Notes under the pieces: model-generated | Seen by the model: the letters and a program-made list of their open reading frames with translations, nothing else | The model's database searches: none | Told to the model about the DNA's origin: nothing | Made by a program: the position numbers and the translations under genes | Shown here: piece by piece, positions 17,780 through 26,127 of the stretch | Numbering within the stretch: position 1 is the stretch's first letter | Layout of the letters: every line of letters begins with the position of its first letter | NCBI GenBank assembly: GCA_963829135.1 | Contig: CAWHHO010000004.1 | Span: 248,001 to 312,000, forward strand | Direction of reading: 5' to 3' | DNA from: Kumtagia sp963829135 | GTDB taxonomy: Bacteria; Pseudomonadota; Alphaproteobacteria; Rhizobiales; Rhizobiaceae | DNA length: 64,000 nucleotides

Positions 17780-17922
17780 CATCAATATGTCAATGTCGAT
17801 TGATTTTTTTTGCAGCAGACGGGAATGAGGCGACCGCGCTCATTAAGGCTTGGCGCTACCCGACTAAGCATCGTTCAGCGCCAAACAGGCCTGACTTCCC
17901 GATATTCGGGAAGGAAACGGCC

Positions 17923-17988
17923 ATGCCTGCCGAGTTTATCAGATCGGAGCTAGAGAAACAGCCGCGCCGGACCGCACGGCGAGAATAG
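17923..17988 (+). CDS. Possible small ORF, 21 aa
   Basis: ATG 17923 is preceded by GGGAAGGAAAC (17908-17918) at good spacing. It encodes a basic 21-residue peptide, MPAEFIRSELEKQPRRTARRE, in the dxs/cytochrome intergenic region. The only support is the ribosome binding site and a hairpin just upstream; no homology is recognisable. It could equally be chance. Confidence 0.25.
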   Translation: MPAEFIRSELEKQPRRTARRE

Positions 17989-18064
17989 ACTGCAGTCCGT
18001 GGGCAGAATCGTTTCCTGCTATCCCCGATCGCGTTTGAGCTATAGCGACCCGGAAAGCGAACAG

Positions 18065-18475
18065 TTACGGGCTTGAGAAGGTTTTCACGTAAGCCACGAC
18101 GTCAGCGATCTCCTGTTCCTTTTTCAAACCGGGAAACGCCATCTTAGTGCCAGGGATCTTTTTCTTTGGATCCGCGACCCAGCTTGCAATCTCTGCCTCA
18201 GTCCACACCAGCCCTCCTTCGCCCGCCGCAATCATCGCCTTTGAATAGCCTGCACCCTTTTTCGCGAGAAAGTCCGGCTGCGTGCCGGCAGTGCGGCCGA
18301 CGACGCCGTTCAGCGTAGGACCAATAGGCTTCTTAGCGTCGCCGATGCCATGGCAAACGGCGCACTTTGCAAACACCTTTTTGCCCGCATCTACATTACC
18401 CTCTATTGCCATTACGGGTGTAGTCAATGCGGCAACAATGCCAGACAATGTCAGAAATCCTAGTAAACGAAACAT
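18065..18475 (-). CDS. Cytochrome c2 / class I c-type cytochrome
   Basis: A 136-residue periplasmic monohaem cytochrome. The signal peptide covers about residues 1-23 (MFRLLGFLTLSGIVAALTTPVMA). The haem site is Cys38-Ala-Val-Cys41-His42 and the likely axial Met is Met112 in IPGTKMAFPG. The PIGPTLNGVVGR segment is typical of class I c2/c550 proteins. A GGAGGAG ribosome binding site precedes ATG 18475. The window has no pufC, so this soluble cytochrome is a plausible electron donor to the reaction centre. It diverges from bchI with a PpsR box between them, supporting a photosynthetic role; that role is inferred. Confidence 0.9.
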   Translation of the reverse strand: MFRLLGFLTLSGIVAALTTPVMAIEGNVDAGKKVFAKCAVCHGIGDAKKPIGPTLNGVVGRTAGTQPDFLAKKGAGYSKAMIAAGEGGLVWTEAEIASWVADPKKKIPGTKMAFPGLKKEQEIADVVAYVKTFSSP

Positions 18476-18549
18476 GTTAGCTCCTCCAGGTACCCTGCGA
18501 ACTTCCTACCGGAAGGTAGTTCCGAGCGCGCGGCTGTCAAGGCAAATAG

Positions 18550-18567
18550 TGTAAACTGAAATAGACA
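18550..18567. promoter_or_regulatory. PpsR/CrtJ box between the cytochrome c2 gene and bchI
   Basis: TGTAAACTGAAATAGACA is a perfect TGT-N12-ACA match, 75 bases upstream of the cytochrome start and 115 bases upstream of bchI. It could repress both divergent promoters. Confidence 0.7.
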
Positions 18568-18682
18568 GGCGCGGTCTGAATCGGGTTGATCTTTAGTCGA
18601 GGGGTCAGGTCTACGTGAGAGCCGCGACTCCCATCATGCAATCCGCATTGACATAAAACAGTGTCAAGTTACAGATACGGTC

Positions 18683-19708
18683 ATGGTCAGGAACTATCCA
18701 TTTTCGGCAATCGTCGGGCAGCATGAGATGAAGCAGGCATTGATGCTTGCGGCGGTCGACGCGTCGATCGGAGGCATTCTGGTGTTCGGCGATCGCGGCA
18801 CGGGAAAATCGACCGCCGTGAGAGGACTGGCAGGGTTGTTGCCGTCCATGAAAGTTGCGGGTGACTGCCGCTACAACTGCGAACCCTGCGACCAAAGCAA
18901 CTACTGTAGCCGATGCCTGCATCAACTGCAGTCAGGCACGATCAAGCACCGGATGGTCGCGGTTCCAGTGATCGACCTGCCGCTTGGCGCTACGGAGGAT
19001 CGTGTCGCAGGCGCACTGGACCTGGAAAAGGCTCTGGTGTCGGGTGAAAAGGCGTTTGAGCCGGGTCTCCTCGCCAGTGCAAATCGCGGGTTCCTCTACA
19101 TAGATGAAGTCAACCTGCTTGAAGATCATCTGGTTGACCTGCTGCTCGATGTCGCCGCGTCCGGCATAAACATCGTTGAGCGCGAGGGCCTTAGCGTAAA
19201 GCATCCTGCGCGCTTCGTGCTGATCGGAAGCGGAAATCCGGAGGAAGGCGAATTGCGGCCGCAGCTGCTCGATCGCTTCGGACTGTCTGTCGAAGTCGCC
19301 TCACCGACGGATGTTCCCACACGCGTCGAAGTTGTGAAACGCCGTGATGCTTTCGATCGCGATCCCGAGGCATTCGCAGCGAAATGGAAGCGGAAGGATT
19401 CAGACCTCAGGTCTCGGATCAGCAGGGCGCGAGCCGGGCTGACCTCCATCAGGACGCCGGAGGAGGTCCTGGAATTCACCTCGACGCTCTGCCTTGCACT
19501 CGGAGTGGACGGACTGCGCGGCGAGCTCACCATAATACGGACTGCCCGCGCTCTGGCTTCGCTGGAGGGCAGTCCGGATGTGACGATCCGGCACGTTCGC
19601 GCCATTGCCGTGTCGGCACTGCGCCATCGGCTGCGTCGCGATCCCCTCGACGAGTCCGACGCGGGCACACGAGTAGAGCGGGCGCTTGCAGAAATGATCG
19701 CGGCATGA
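18683..19708 (+). CDS. bchI: Magnesium chelatase ATPase subunit I
   Basis: A 341-residue AAA+ ATPase that, with BchD and BchH, inserts Mg2+ into protoporphyrin IX. Walker A is GDRGTGKST (residues 37-45). Walker B and its surroundings read LYIDEVNLLEDHLVDLLLDVAA, followed by sensor and arginine-finger regions (IGSGNPEEGELRPQLLDRFG). The length matches the family. No clear Shine-Dalgarno precedes ATG 18683. An inverted repeat TTGACA-N8-TGTCAA lies just upstream (18648-18667). The stop overlaps bchD by 4 bases (ATGA), starting the bchI-bchD-bchO-crtI-crtB transcription unit. Confidence 0.97.
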   Translation: MVRNYPFSAIVGQHEMKQALMLAAVDASIGGILVFGDRGTGKSTAVRGLAGLLPSMKVAGDCRYNCEPCDQSNYCSRCLHQLQSGTIKHRMVAVPVIDLPLGATEDRVAGALDLEKALVSGEKAFEPGLLASANRGFLYIDEVNLLEDHLVDLLLDVAASGINIVEREGLSVKHPARFVLIGSGNPEEGELRPQLLDRFGLSVEVASPTDVPTRVEVVKRRDAFDRDPEAFAAKWKRKDSDLRSRISRARAGLTSIRTPEEVLEFTSTLCLALGVDGLRGELTIIRTARALASLEGSPDVTIRHVRAIAVSALRHRLRRDPLDESDAGTRVERALAEMIAA

Positions 19709-21459
19709 GTGAACCGGCAGCCACGCCGCCAACACGCTGGGACGACGCTCTGCTCGCGGCCGCTCTTGTTGCGGTGGATCCCGAGGGGCTCACCGGCATC
19801 CATGTGCGATCCCGGTCCGGAGCTGTGCGCGACCGCTGGCTTCAGACGATTTCCAACCTGATGGGAAGGGATGTGCCGATCCGGCGGATAGCTGCGGGTA
19901 TTCAGGACAACCGGCTGACAGGCGGTCTCGACATTGGGCTCACACTTGAAAGCGGGCGGCCCGTGGTAGACCGAGGTATTCTGGCATGTGCCGATGGCGG
20001 GCTCGTGATCTTGGCAATGGCCGAACGATTGGAACCCTCGGCCGCCGCGATAATCGGAATGGCGCTTGACAGCCGTTCGGTGAGGATCGAGCGCGACGGA
20101 ATATCGACGTGCCTAAAGGCGCGCTTTGCGCTCATCGCACTTGACGAAGGCATTGATGACGAGGGCCTCGCCGCGCCGCTGGCCGACCGCCTCGGCATCT
20201 TTTTAGACCTGAATCCGATCGCGCTTGGCGAGATCACTTTCTCGTCTGATGGTGGTGATCTCGGCAAAGCACGGTCGCTTCTGCCATCGGTCGTGATTTC
20301 CGACGAACTGATTGAAACGCTCTGCGAAATCAGCATGTCGTTTGGCATCCGTTCAATGCGGATATCTTTGCAATTGGTGCGCGCGGCGCGCGCGGTGGCC
20401 GCCATGCGCGGCAGCGCGATCGTCGAAGTCGAGGATGTTAAAACGGCGATGCGCCTCGTATTGGGCCTGCCGCCAAGCCTGCCCCGCGAGGCAGAGAATT
20501 GCGAATCACAGGATATGCCGCCCGACAGGCCGGAAGAGCGGAACGACGACCAGACACATACCGCCGACGCCTTGCGTGACACGGTCGTGGAGGCCGCTGC
20601 GGCAACGCTTCCTGCGCATCTTCTCGCCGGGCTCGAATCGGTGGCACCAAGAAGCCGGCTGCCGGCCAGGTCCGGCAAGGCAGGTGCGCTGCGCAACCAG
20701 GCCCGCCGCGGTCGTGCGATCGGCACCAGCGCCAAGCCGCCGACGCAGGGCGCGCGGCTCGACATCCTTGCGACACTTCGCCAAGCTGCTCCCTGGCAGC
20801 GCATTCGCGCCCTCGCGCGCGGGGCGCTGCCCGATGATCGGGGGCGCGCGCTGCACATACGCAAGACCGATTTTCGGTATCCCCGCTACCGCCAGAAGAC
20901 CGGGACGACGGCGATATTCGCCGTCGATGCATCTGGGTCGGCGGCCGTTGAGCGGCTTTCCGAGACCAAGGGTGCAATCGAACTTTTGCTGGCCGAATGC
21001 TATGTGCGCCGCGATCAGGTCGCACTGATCGCTTTTCGCGGCAAGGGCGCGGAAACGCTTTTGGAGCCGACGCGATCTTTGGTTCGGGCCAAGCGCAGCC
21101 TGTCAGCCTTGCCGGGAGGAGGCGGCACCCCGCTTGCCAGCGGCATCCTGGCGACCCTCGCCATGGCGATCACTTCCGCGCAAAAGGGTCAGACCGTCGT
21201 TGCCGTGTTCCTGACCGACGGACGCGCCAACGTAGGGCTGGGTGAGGTGACGGCGAAAGCACAGGTTATGGCGGATACCGAGAAAGCGGCTCGCAGCTTT
21301 CGCGGCTCCGGCATCAAAGCGATTGTCATCGACACAGCGCGACGCCCGCAGGTGCGGGCCGAAGCGCTGGCGCGCGAACTCGGCGCGGAATATCTGGCTC
21401 TGCCACACGGCGGATCGCGAGCGGTTGCACGTGAAATCGGCAGCCGCATGGAGGGCTGA
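19705..21459 (+). CDS. bchD: Magnesium chelatase subunit D
   Basis: A 584-residue protein combining an inactive AAA+-like N-terminal half, an acidic/Pro-rich linker (about residues 265-300), and a C-terminal von Willebrand A domain with MIDAS motif VDASGSAA (about residue 407). It forms the ATPase motor with BchI that drives Mg2+ insertion by BchH. ATG 19705 overlaps the bchI stop; the frame is open far upstream inside bchI, but that reading is a shadow. Seven bases separate it from bchO. Confidence 0.96.
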   Translation: MSEPAATPPTRWDDALLAAALVAVDPEGLTGIHVRSRSGAVRDRWLQTISNLMGRDVPIRRIAAGIQDNRLTGGLDIGLTLESGRPVVDRGILACADGGLVILAMAERLEPSAAAIIGMALDSRSVRIERDGISTCLKARFALIALDEGIDDEGLAAPLADRLGIFLDLNPIALGEITFSSDGGDLGKARSLLPSVVISDELIETLCEISMSFGIRSMRISLQLVRAARAVAAMRGSAIVEVEDVKTAMRLVLGLPPSLPREAENCESQDMPPDRPEERNDDQTHTADALRDTVVEAAAATLPAHLLAGLESVAPRSRLPARSGKAGALRNQARRGRAIGTSAKPPTQGARLDILATLRQAAPWQRIRALARGALPDDRGRALHIRKTDFRYPRYRQKTGTTAIFAVDASGSAAVERLSETKGAIELLLAECYVRRDQVALIAFRGKGAETLLEPTRSLVRAKRSLSALPGGGGTPLASGILATLAMAITSAQKGQTVVAVFLTDGRANVGLGEVTAKAQVMADTEKAARSFRGSGIKAIVIDTARRPQVRAEALARELGAEYLALPHGGSRAVAREIGSRMEG

Positions 21460-21465
21460 GCTGCA

Positions 21466-22377
21466 ATGGTCTTCGATGCGGACAGGCCATCGTGGTCGGT
21501 CGACGGCCGGGACTGGCCCAACCGCCAGCATAGCCGCTTCCTGTCGGCCTCGGGCATAGCATGGCACCTGCAGGAGATGGGGGCAGGTCCCAAGCTCATA
21601 TTGCTGCATGGCACCGGCGCTGCGACACATTCCTTTCGTGACCTCGCGCCAAAACTCGCGACGGATTTCCACCTGCTGGCCCCTGATCTGCCAGGGCATG
21701 GCTTCACGAGTATGCCATCAAGCAGCGACCTTTCGCTCGGCGGCATGGCACGGCAGTTCGGCGCTTTGCTGAAGCAGGCCGGGTTCGATCCAGAAATCGC
21801 GGTGGGCCATTCGGCAGGGGCCGCGATCCTCATTGAAATGGCGCTGTCGGGCCTGATTCGCCCACGGGTCATCATCGCAATCAACGGCGCTCTGCTGCCG
21901 ATCCGCGGCGCATCGCTTTTCTCGCCGCTGGCGAAGCTGCTTTTTCTCAATCCGCTTGCGCCGAGGCTACTGGCCTGGAGGGCGCGTAGCAACGAGGCAA
22001 CGCGTCTGCTGCTTGAAAGCACAGGGTCCAACATCGATCCTATCGGCATCGAACTCTACCAAAGGCTGTTTCGGAAGCCGGGACACATTGCAGGCACGCT
22101 CGGCATGATGGCCAACTGGGGCGTTGCCGACTTGCAGTACAGGATTGCCGGACTGTCAGTGCCCCTCATCCTGGTGTCTTCGGCAAATGACACCGCGGTC
22201 TCTCCGAGAGATGCGGAAATTATTGGAGCGCGGGCGAGAACGGTGCGGATCGTACGGCTCGGCAGTGGCGGTCATCTCGTTCACGAGGAGCAGCCGGCGC
22301 GCATCGCGAGTCTTATCTCATCCCTCGCCCAATCTGGCCCGACACAAAGGGAAAAAGAGATCGTTTGTAAAACCTAA
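21466..22377 (+). CDS. bchO: BchO, alpha/beta hydrolase associated with magnesium chelatase
   Basis: A 303-residue alpha/beta hydrolase with oxyanion motif LLHGTGAATHS, nucleophile elbow VGHSAGAAI (Ser about 116), and a late His in GGHLVHEEQP completing the triad. BchO sits between bchD and crtI in most purple-bacterial clusters; its reaction is not established, and a role in the magnesium chelatase step is assumed from this constant linkage. It follows bchD by 6 bases. The region around its stop carries two PpsR-like palindromes that could give crtI its own regulated start. Confidence 0.93.
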   Translation: MVFDADRPSWSVDGRDWPNRQHSRFLSASGIAWHLQEMGAGPKLILLHGTGAATHSFRDLAPKLATDFHLLAPDLPGHGFTSMPSSSDLSLGGMARQFGALLKQAGFDPEIAVGHSAGAAILIEMALSGLIRPRVIIAINGALLPIRGASLFSPLAKLLFLNPLAPRLLAWRARSNEATRLLLESTGSNIDPIGIELYQRLFRKPGHIAGTLGMMANWGVADLQYRIAGLSVPLILVSSANDTAVSPRDAEIIGARARTVRIVRLGSGGHLVHEEQPARIASLISSLAQSGPTQREKEIVCKT

Positions 22378-22408
22378 TTTACTGAATTACTGTAACGCCA
22401 TGTTGACG
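22366..22408. promoter_or_regulatory. Tandem PpsR-like boxes upstream of crtI
   Basis: TGTAAAACCTAATTTACT (22366-22383) and TGTAACGCCATGTTGACG (22391-22408) each match TGT-N12-AC with a changed final base, 7 bases apart. They overlap the bchO stop and the crtI start codon (22400), so repressor binding would block transcription or initiation of crtI. Confidence 0.5.
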
Positions 22409-23929
22409 GTTCTCAAGTCAGGGCATGGTCATAAGCTTCAGGAAAATCCGCATGCGGTCGTGATCGGCAGCGGATTTGGTGGCCTGGCGGCGGCGATCCG
22501 GTTGGGCGCGCGGGGATATCGCGTCACAGTGTTGGAGCGACTGAACTATCCCGGCGGCCGCGCGGGCGTGCTCCGGCAGGATGGTTTCACCTTCGATCGG
22601 GGTCCTACCATTGTTACGGCACCCTTTCTTTTCGACGAGCTGTGGGCGCTCTGCGGAAAGCGGCGTGCGGACCAGGTCGATCTCAAGGCTATGGACCCGT
22701 TCTATCGCCTCAGGTTCGACGATGGCGATGAGATCGCCTGTTCAGGCGACGATGCGGCCATGCGGCGCGAGGTGATCCGGATTTCGCCGAACGATCTCCA
22801 AGGATACGAGCGTTTTCTTGCCAAGGCCCGGGAGATCTGCCGGATCGGCTTCGAGCAGCTCGCTGACCAGCCCTTCAATTCGTTGATGGATATGCTGAAG
22901 ATCGCGCCGGATCTGCTGCGGCTCGAGGGCTATCGCAGCGTTCACGGGCTGGTATCGCGCTTCGTCAAGAACCCGAAACTGCGCGTCATGCTGAGTTTCC
23001 ATCCGCTGCTCATCGGCGGTAATCCGTTCCGCGCGCCGGCGATCTACTGTCTAATTCCGGATCTGGAGCGCCGCTGGGGCGTACATTACCCGATGGGCGG
23101 AGTGGGCAAGCTGGTGGAAGGGCTGGTTCAGCTCGTCGAGGGACAAGGCGGCAGCGTGCGCTACAACGCCGATGTCGAGCGCATCGTCACCGACGAGGGT
23201 CGCGCTCGCGGCGTCGTATTGGCAAGCGGGGAACTGATTCCAAGCGACATCGTCGTCTCAAACGCCGATGTCGCTTGCACCTATGGAAAGCTGGTTGACC
23301 GTACCGAGAGGACCCGCTGGAACCCTGGGAGAATCAAGCGAGCGCGCTATTCCATGGGCCTGTTCGTCTGGTACTTCGGCACCAGGAAGCGCTACGACTC
23401 CGTCGGTCACCACACGATTCTGCTTGGCCCGCGCTACCGAGAACTTTTGAAGGATATTTTTGAGAGAAAGAGGCTCAGCCAGGACTTCTCGATCTATCTG
23501 CACCGGCCTTCGGCTAGCGATCCAAGCGTCGCGCCGCCCGGTTGCGATGCGTACTATGCGCTTTGTCCGGTGCCCAATCTCGATGGAGACACGGACTGGG
23601 CCACCGAGGGCGAGCATCGCCGGCATGCGGTGATGCAGCGGCTTTCCGATACGATCATGCCCGGCCTGGAGCGGGAGGTTGTGACCTCATCCTTCGTGAC
23701 GCCCATGCATTTCCGCGATGCCCTGCAATCCGAAAAGGGCGCAGGCTTCGGCTTCGAGCCGGTGCTTACGCAAAGTGCCTGGTTCCGGCCGCACAACCGC
23801 AGTGAGTCCATTGAAGGCCTCTATCTCGTGGGCGCGGGTACCCATCCGGGAGCCGGCCTTCCCGGCGTGCTTTCATCTGCGAAACTACTCGACAGGATCG
23901 TGCCTCATGCATCAGCCTTCGCAGCCTGA
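22400..23929 (+). CDS. crtI: Phytoene desaturase
   Basis: A 509-residue FAD-dependent carotenoid desaturase. The N-terminal dinucleotide fold is VVIGSGFGGLAAAIRLGARG, with RAGVLRQDGFTFDRGPTIVTAP following. The C-terminal FAD-binding segment GLYLVGAGTHPGAGLPGVL is canonical CrtI. It introduces double bonds into phytoene to give neurosporene or lycopene. ATG 22400 gives the standard N-terminus; the longer open frame overlaps bchO and is not credible. The 3' end overlaps crtB by 23 bases. Confidence 0.96.
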   Translation: MLTVLKSGHGHKLQENPHAVVIGSGFGGLAAAIRLGARGYRVTVLERLNYPGGRAGVLRQDGFTFDRGPTIVTAPFLFDELWALCGKRRADQVDLKAMDPFYRLRFDDGDEIACSGDDAAMRREVIRISPNDLQGYERFLAKAREICRIGFEQLADQPFNSLMDMLKIAPDLLRLEGYRSVHGLVSRFVKNPKLRVMLSFHPLLIGGNPFRAPAIYCLIPDLERRWGVHYPMGGVGKLVEGLVQLVEGQGGSVRYNADVERIVTDEGRARGVVLASGELIPSDIVVSNADVACTYGKLVDRTERTRWNPGRIKRARYSMGLFVWYFGTRKRYDSVGHHTILLGPRYRELLKDIFERKRLSQDFSIYLHRPSASDPSVAPPGCDAYYALCPVPNLDGDTDWATEGEHRRHAVMQRLSDTIMPGLEREVVTSSFVTPMHFRDALQSEKGAGFGFEPVLTQSAWFRPHNRSESIEGLYLVGAGTHPGAGLPGVLSSAKLLDRIVPHASAFAA

Positions 23930-25016
23930 AGAATTTTCCACGCCAGCCAGTTGCGCGGCCTGCCGGCGCTCGATCCGCCAGGGGTCGCAGTCGTTCTATC
24001 TCGCCTCGTTGCTGCTTCCGGTGGAGGTCCGTGAACCGGCATATGCGGTTTATGCATTCTGCCGCACTGCGGATGACCTGATCGATCGCGAGCAAGGCGG
24101 TGCCGATGCGATCGCCGAGCTCGGCCAAATGCTCGATCGCATATACTCTCGCCGGCCAGGCCAGAGCTTTGTCGAGCGGGGCTTTGCGGATGTCGTTGTT
24201 CGCTTCGGCATACCGCGGGCAATTCCCGAAGCGCTGATCGAAGGCCTGGCATGGGACGCAGCCGGCAGGCGCTACCGGACACTTGACGAACTCACGACCT
24301 ATGCCGTCCGCGTTGCCGGCACGGTCGGCTTCATGATGACGCTGGTCATGGGCCGCCGCGAGCCGCATGTCCTGGCGCGCGCCTGCGATCTCGGTGTGGC
24401 GATGCAATTAACCAATATTGCTCGCGACATCGGCGAGGATGCGGCGAACGGCCGAATATACATGCCCCTCAATTTGCTTGAGGATGCCGGCATCGGGATA
24501 GAAGACTGGCTCGGCGCAAAGCGCTGTTCAGCTCAAATGCGGCTGATCGCCGAACAGCTGCTTGCTGAAGCGGAAGCGCTGTATGCGCGTTCGCTGTCGG
24601 GCATCGCGGCGCTCCCGTCTCAATGCCGCCTCGGCATGAATGCAGCTCGACTCTTTTACCGAGAGATCGGTCAGGAAATCCTGCGTGGCGTCGACCCCGT
24701 TACCACGCGCGCAGTCACGTCAAAGCAGCAGAAGCTGCGCCTCTTTGCCGAAGCTTTCGCGACGCGGATGACGGATGATTCCCATCTTCTCGATCGGTGC
24801 ATACCCCAGGCTGACTTTCTGATCGACGCGGTTGAGCATTCGCCAGCGCCAAGGCAGAACGATCCCATACCCGCATGGTGGGATATCAAGGCGCGATCCG
24901 TGCGAATGATTGATCTGTTGAATGGGTTTTCCGCCCGCAACGGGGCTTATGAAGCTGGCAATGTGCCGGTCCACCTCTTTGCGCGGTCAAGGTCCTATTC
25001 TGGATCGGAACCGTGA
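23907..25016 (+). CDS. crtB: Phytoene synthase
   Basis: A 369-residue squalene/phytoene synthase that condenses two geranylgeranyl-PP. The first Asp-rich site is YAFCRTADDLIDREQGG and the second is LTNIARDIGEDAANGRIYMP. ATG 23907 overlaps crtI, as is usual for this pair. The C-terminus (about 335-369) is longer than in many homologues. The GTGA at the end couples it to a small downstream ORF. Confidence 0.95.
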   Translation: MHQPSQPEEFSTPASCAACRRSIRQGSQSFYLASLLLPVEVREPAYAVYAFCRTADDLIDREQGGADAIAELGQMLDRIYSRRPGQSFVERGFADVVVRFGIPRAIPEALIEGLAWDAAGRRYRTLDELTTYAVRVAGTVGFMMTLVMGRREPHVLARACDLGVAMQLTNIARDIGEDAANGRIYMPLNLLEDAGIGIEDWLGAKRCSAQMRLIAEQLLAEAEALYARSLSGIAALPSQCRLGMNAARLFYREIGQEILRGVDPVTTRAVTSKQQKLRLFAEAFATRMTDDSHLLDRCIPQADFLIDAVEHSPAPRQNDPIPAWWDIKARSVRMIDLLNGFSARNGAYEAGNVPVHLFARSRSYSGSEP

Positions 25017-25171
25017 GCTCAGGTTTCATAATCTTGTTCGAGGTAGCGCTGGTGCTAGGCCTGGCGCTGGTGTTCGGGGTTCGCGAACTGCGCAACCTGC
25101 GCAAATTTGATCGCGAGCGCGCCGCCAGGGCCAAAGTCGAAGCGGAACGTTCGTCAAAAGAGCCTTGTTGA
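25013..25171 (+). CDS. Small membrane protein coupled to crtB, 52 aa
   Basis: The GTG at 25013 overlaps the crtB stop (GTGA). The 52-residue product has one N-terminal transmembrane helix (SGFIILFEVALVLGLALVFG) followed by a charged tail, VRELRNLRKFDRERAARAK. The amphipathic, positively charged region after the helix implies a cytoplasmic C-terminus (N-out). Such small ORFs after crtB are easily missed by gene finders. Function is unknown; a scaffold or stabilising role for carotenoid enzymes at the membrane is only a guess. Confidence 0.65.
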   Translation: MSSGFIILFEVALVLGLALVFGVRELRNLRKFDRERAARAKVEAERSSKEPC

Positions 25172-25197
25172 GGGAATGCCAGTGTCGTTCGCTAGTT

Positions 25198-26127
25198 TCA
25201 GCCTCGCCGAGGCATTTTGAAGGGCAGGAGCATCTGGACCCAGCGAGAAGCGAAACGATCGAGATCGACGCTTTCGTTCACCGCCTTTGCCTCACTCCCG
25301 CCGCCGTCAAACCCGAGCAACGACCGGCTGTAGAATGGCGTATCTTCAAGCGTCTGCACGATGCGCGCCGGGGCCCAGGCTGGAGCGCGCGTGCTGCGTG
25401 CCACTCGCCATCCGGTCCCGGGAAGGCGCTGGACAGGCTCGGGGTCAAGCGGAAGAATCGACCCATCCTTGCGATACTCGAGCGCAAGCCCGCGCTGTAT
25501 CCCGTCGCGCAGCTCGACATCGTAGAGGATACGCATCGACGCGCCGTTTGTCTGTCGTGACCAGGTCCAGCTCTGGAACCCAGCCTCCAGCGGTTCGGAC
25601 CCGGTGTTCATATCGACATAAGCGCGTCCCTTCCAGTGGAGCTCCGGCCGGTCGAAACTCACACTCGCCTCAGCCAGCGGCGCGATCGGCTGCCAATGAT
25701 GCCGGCCCTGCAGGTCGAGCCGATGGCTTGCGTGAAAAACCGGACCGAGATCGATCGTGATTGTGCCCGTCAGTCGCCGTGGCAACGGCGCGGTCCACTC
25801 GTTGATTTCGATCATCAGCCGTTCGCCCTCCAGGGCAACACGGCTGGGCCCGATGACAATATGAGTGGGCGTCCGGTCGACCGATGCAATGCCGCGCTCT
25901 GTCATTGCCCAGTGTTTGCCTTTGGGAGTGTAGAGTATGGCGTTTATGCTGACGTGATCGAGCGGGTTGGCCGGTCCGCGGCGCCGTGCACGAGCGTAAT
26001 AGGGAGAGAACACGCTGCCGATAAACGCAATGACAGTCAGTGCATTGTGCCCGTCTTCGCTGATCGCGTCGACGTACCACCAGGCATAGCCGTCGTGTGG
26101 AATGATGCGGTCGAAGCAAAATCCATC
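25198..26127 (-). CDS. crtC: Hydroxyneurosporene synthase (carotenoid 1,2-hydratase); start unresolved
   Basis: The conserved body begins FDRIIPHDGYAWWYVDAIS and continues IAFIGSVFSPYYARARR, INEWTAPLPRRLTGTI and LLGFDGGGSEAKAV, the CrtC family. It hydrates the psi end of lycopene/neurosporene for spirilloxanthin synthesis. No ATG, GTG or TTG lies in frame near the expected N-terminus: the first upstream in-frame start is at 26409, inside crtD, giving about 95 unconserved residues. The coordinate given marks the start of conserved sequence, not a start codon. It overlaps the end of crtD out of frame by about 90 bases. A small indel, an atypical start codon, or expression linked to crtD translation are possible. 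Confidence 0.85.
   Translation of the reverse strand, partial: DGFCFDRIIPHDGYAWWYVDAISEDGHNALTVIAFIGSVFSPYYARARRRGPANPLDHVSINAILYTPKGKHWAMTERGIASVDRTPTHIVIGPSRVALEGERLMIEINEWTAPLPRRLTGTITIDLGPVFHASHRLDLQGRHHWQPIAPLAEASVSFDRPELHWKGRAYVDMNTGSEPLEAGFQSWTWSRQTNGASMRILYDVELRDGIQRGLALEYRKDGSILPLDPEPVQRLPGTGWRVARSTRAPAWAPARIVQTLEDTPFYSRSLLGFDGGGSEAKAVNESVDLDRFASRWVQMLLPFKMPRRG

Larger units (their letters stand above)
17651..18064. other. 414-bp intergenic region between dxs and the cytochrome c2 gene
   Basis: It contains the dxs leader, one perfect PpsR-type palindrome (17762-17779), an AT-rich stretch with a run of eight T (17805-17812), a small hairpin CTTCCCG-ATATT-CGGGAAG (17895-17913) and one possible 21-codon ORF (17923-17988). 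Nothing else recognisable is present. Confidence 0.6.

Noticed and set aside
18648..18667. Inverted repeat TTGACA-N8-TGTCAA upstream of bchI as a PpsR box
   Set aside because: The arms point the wrong way and the spacing is not TGT-N12-ACA. The TTGACA could be a -35 element, but no convincing -10 follows.
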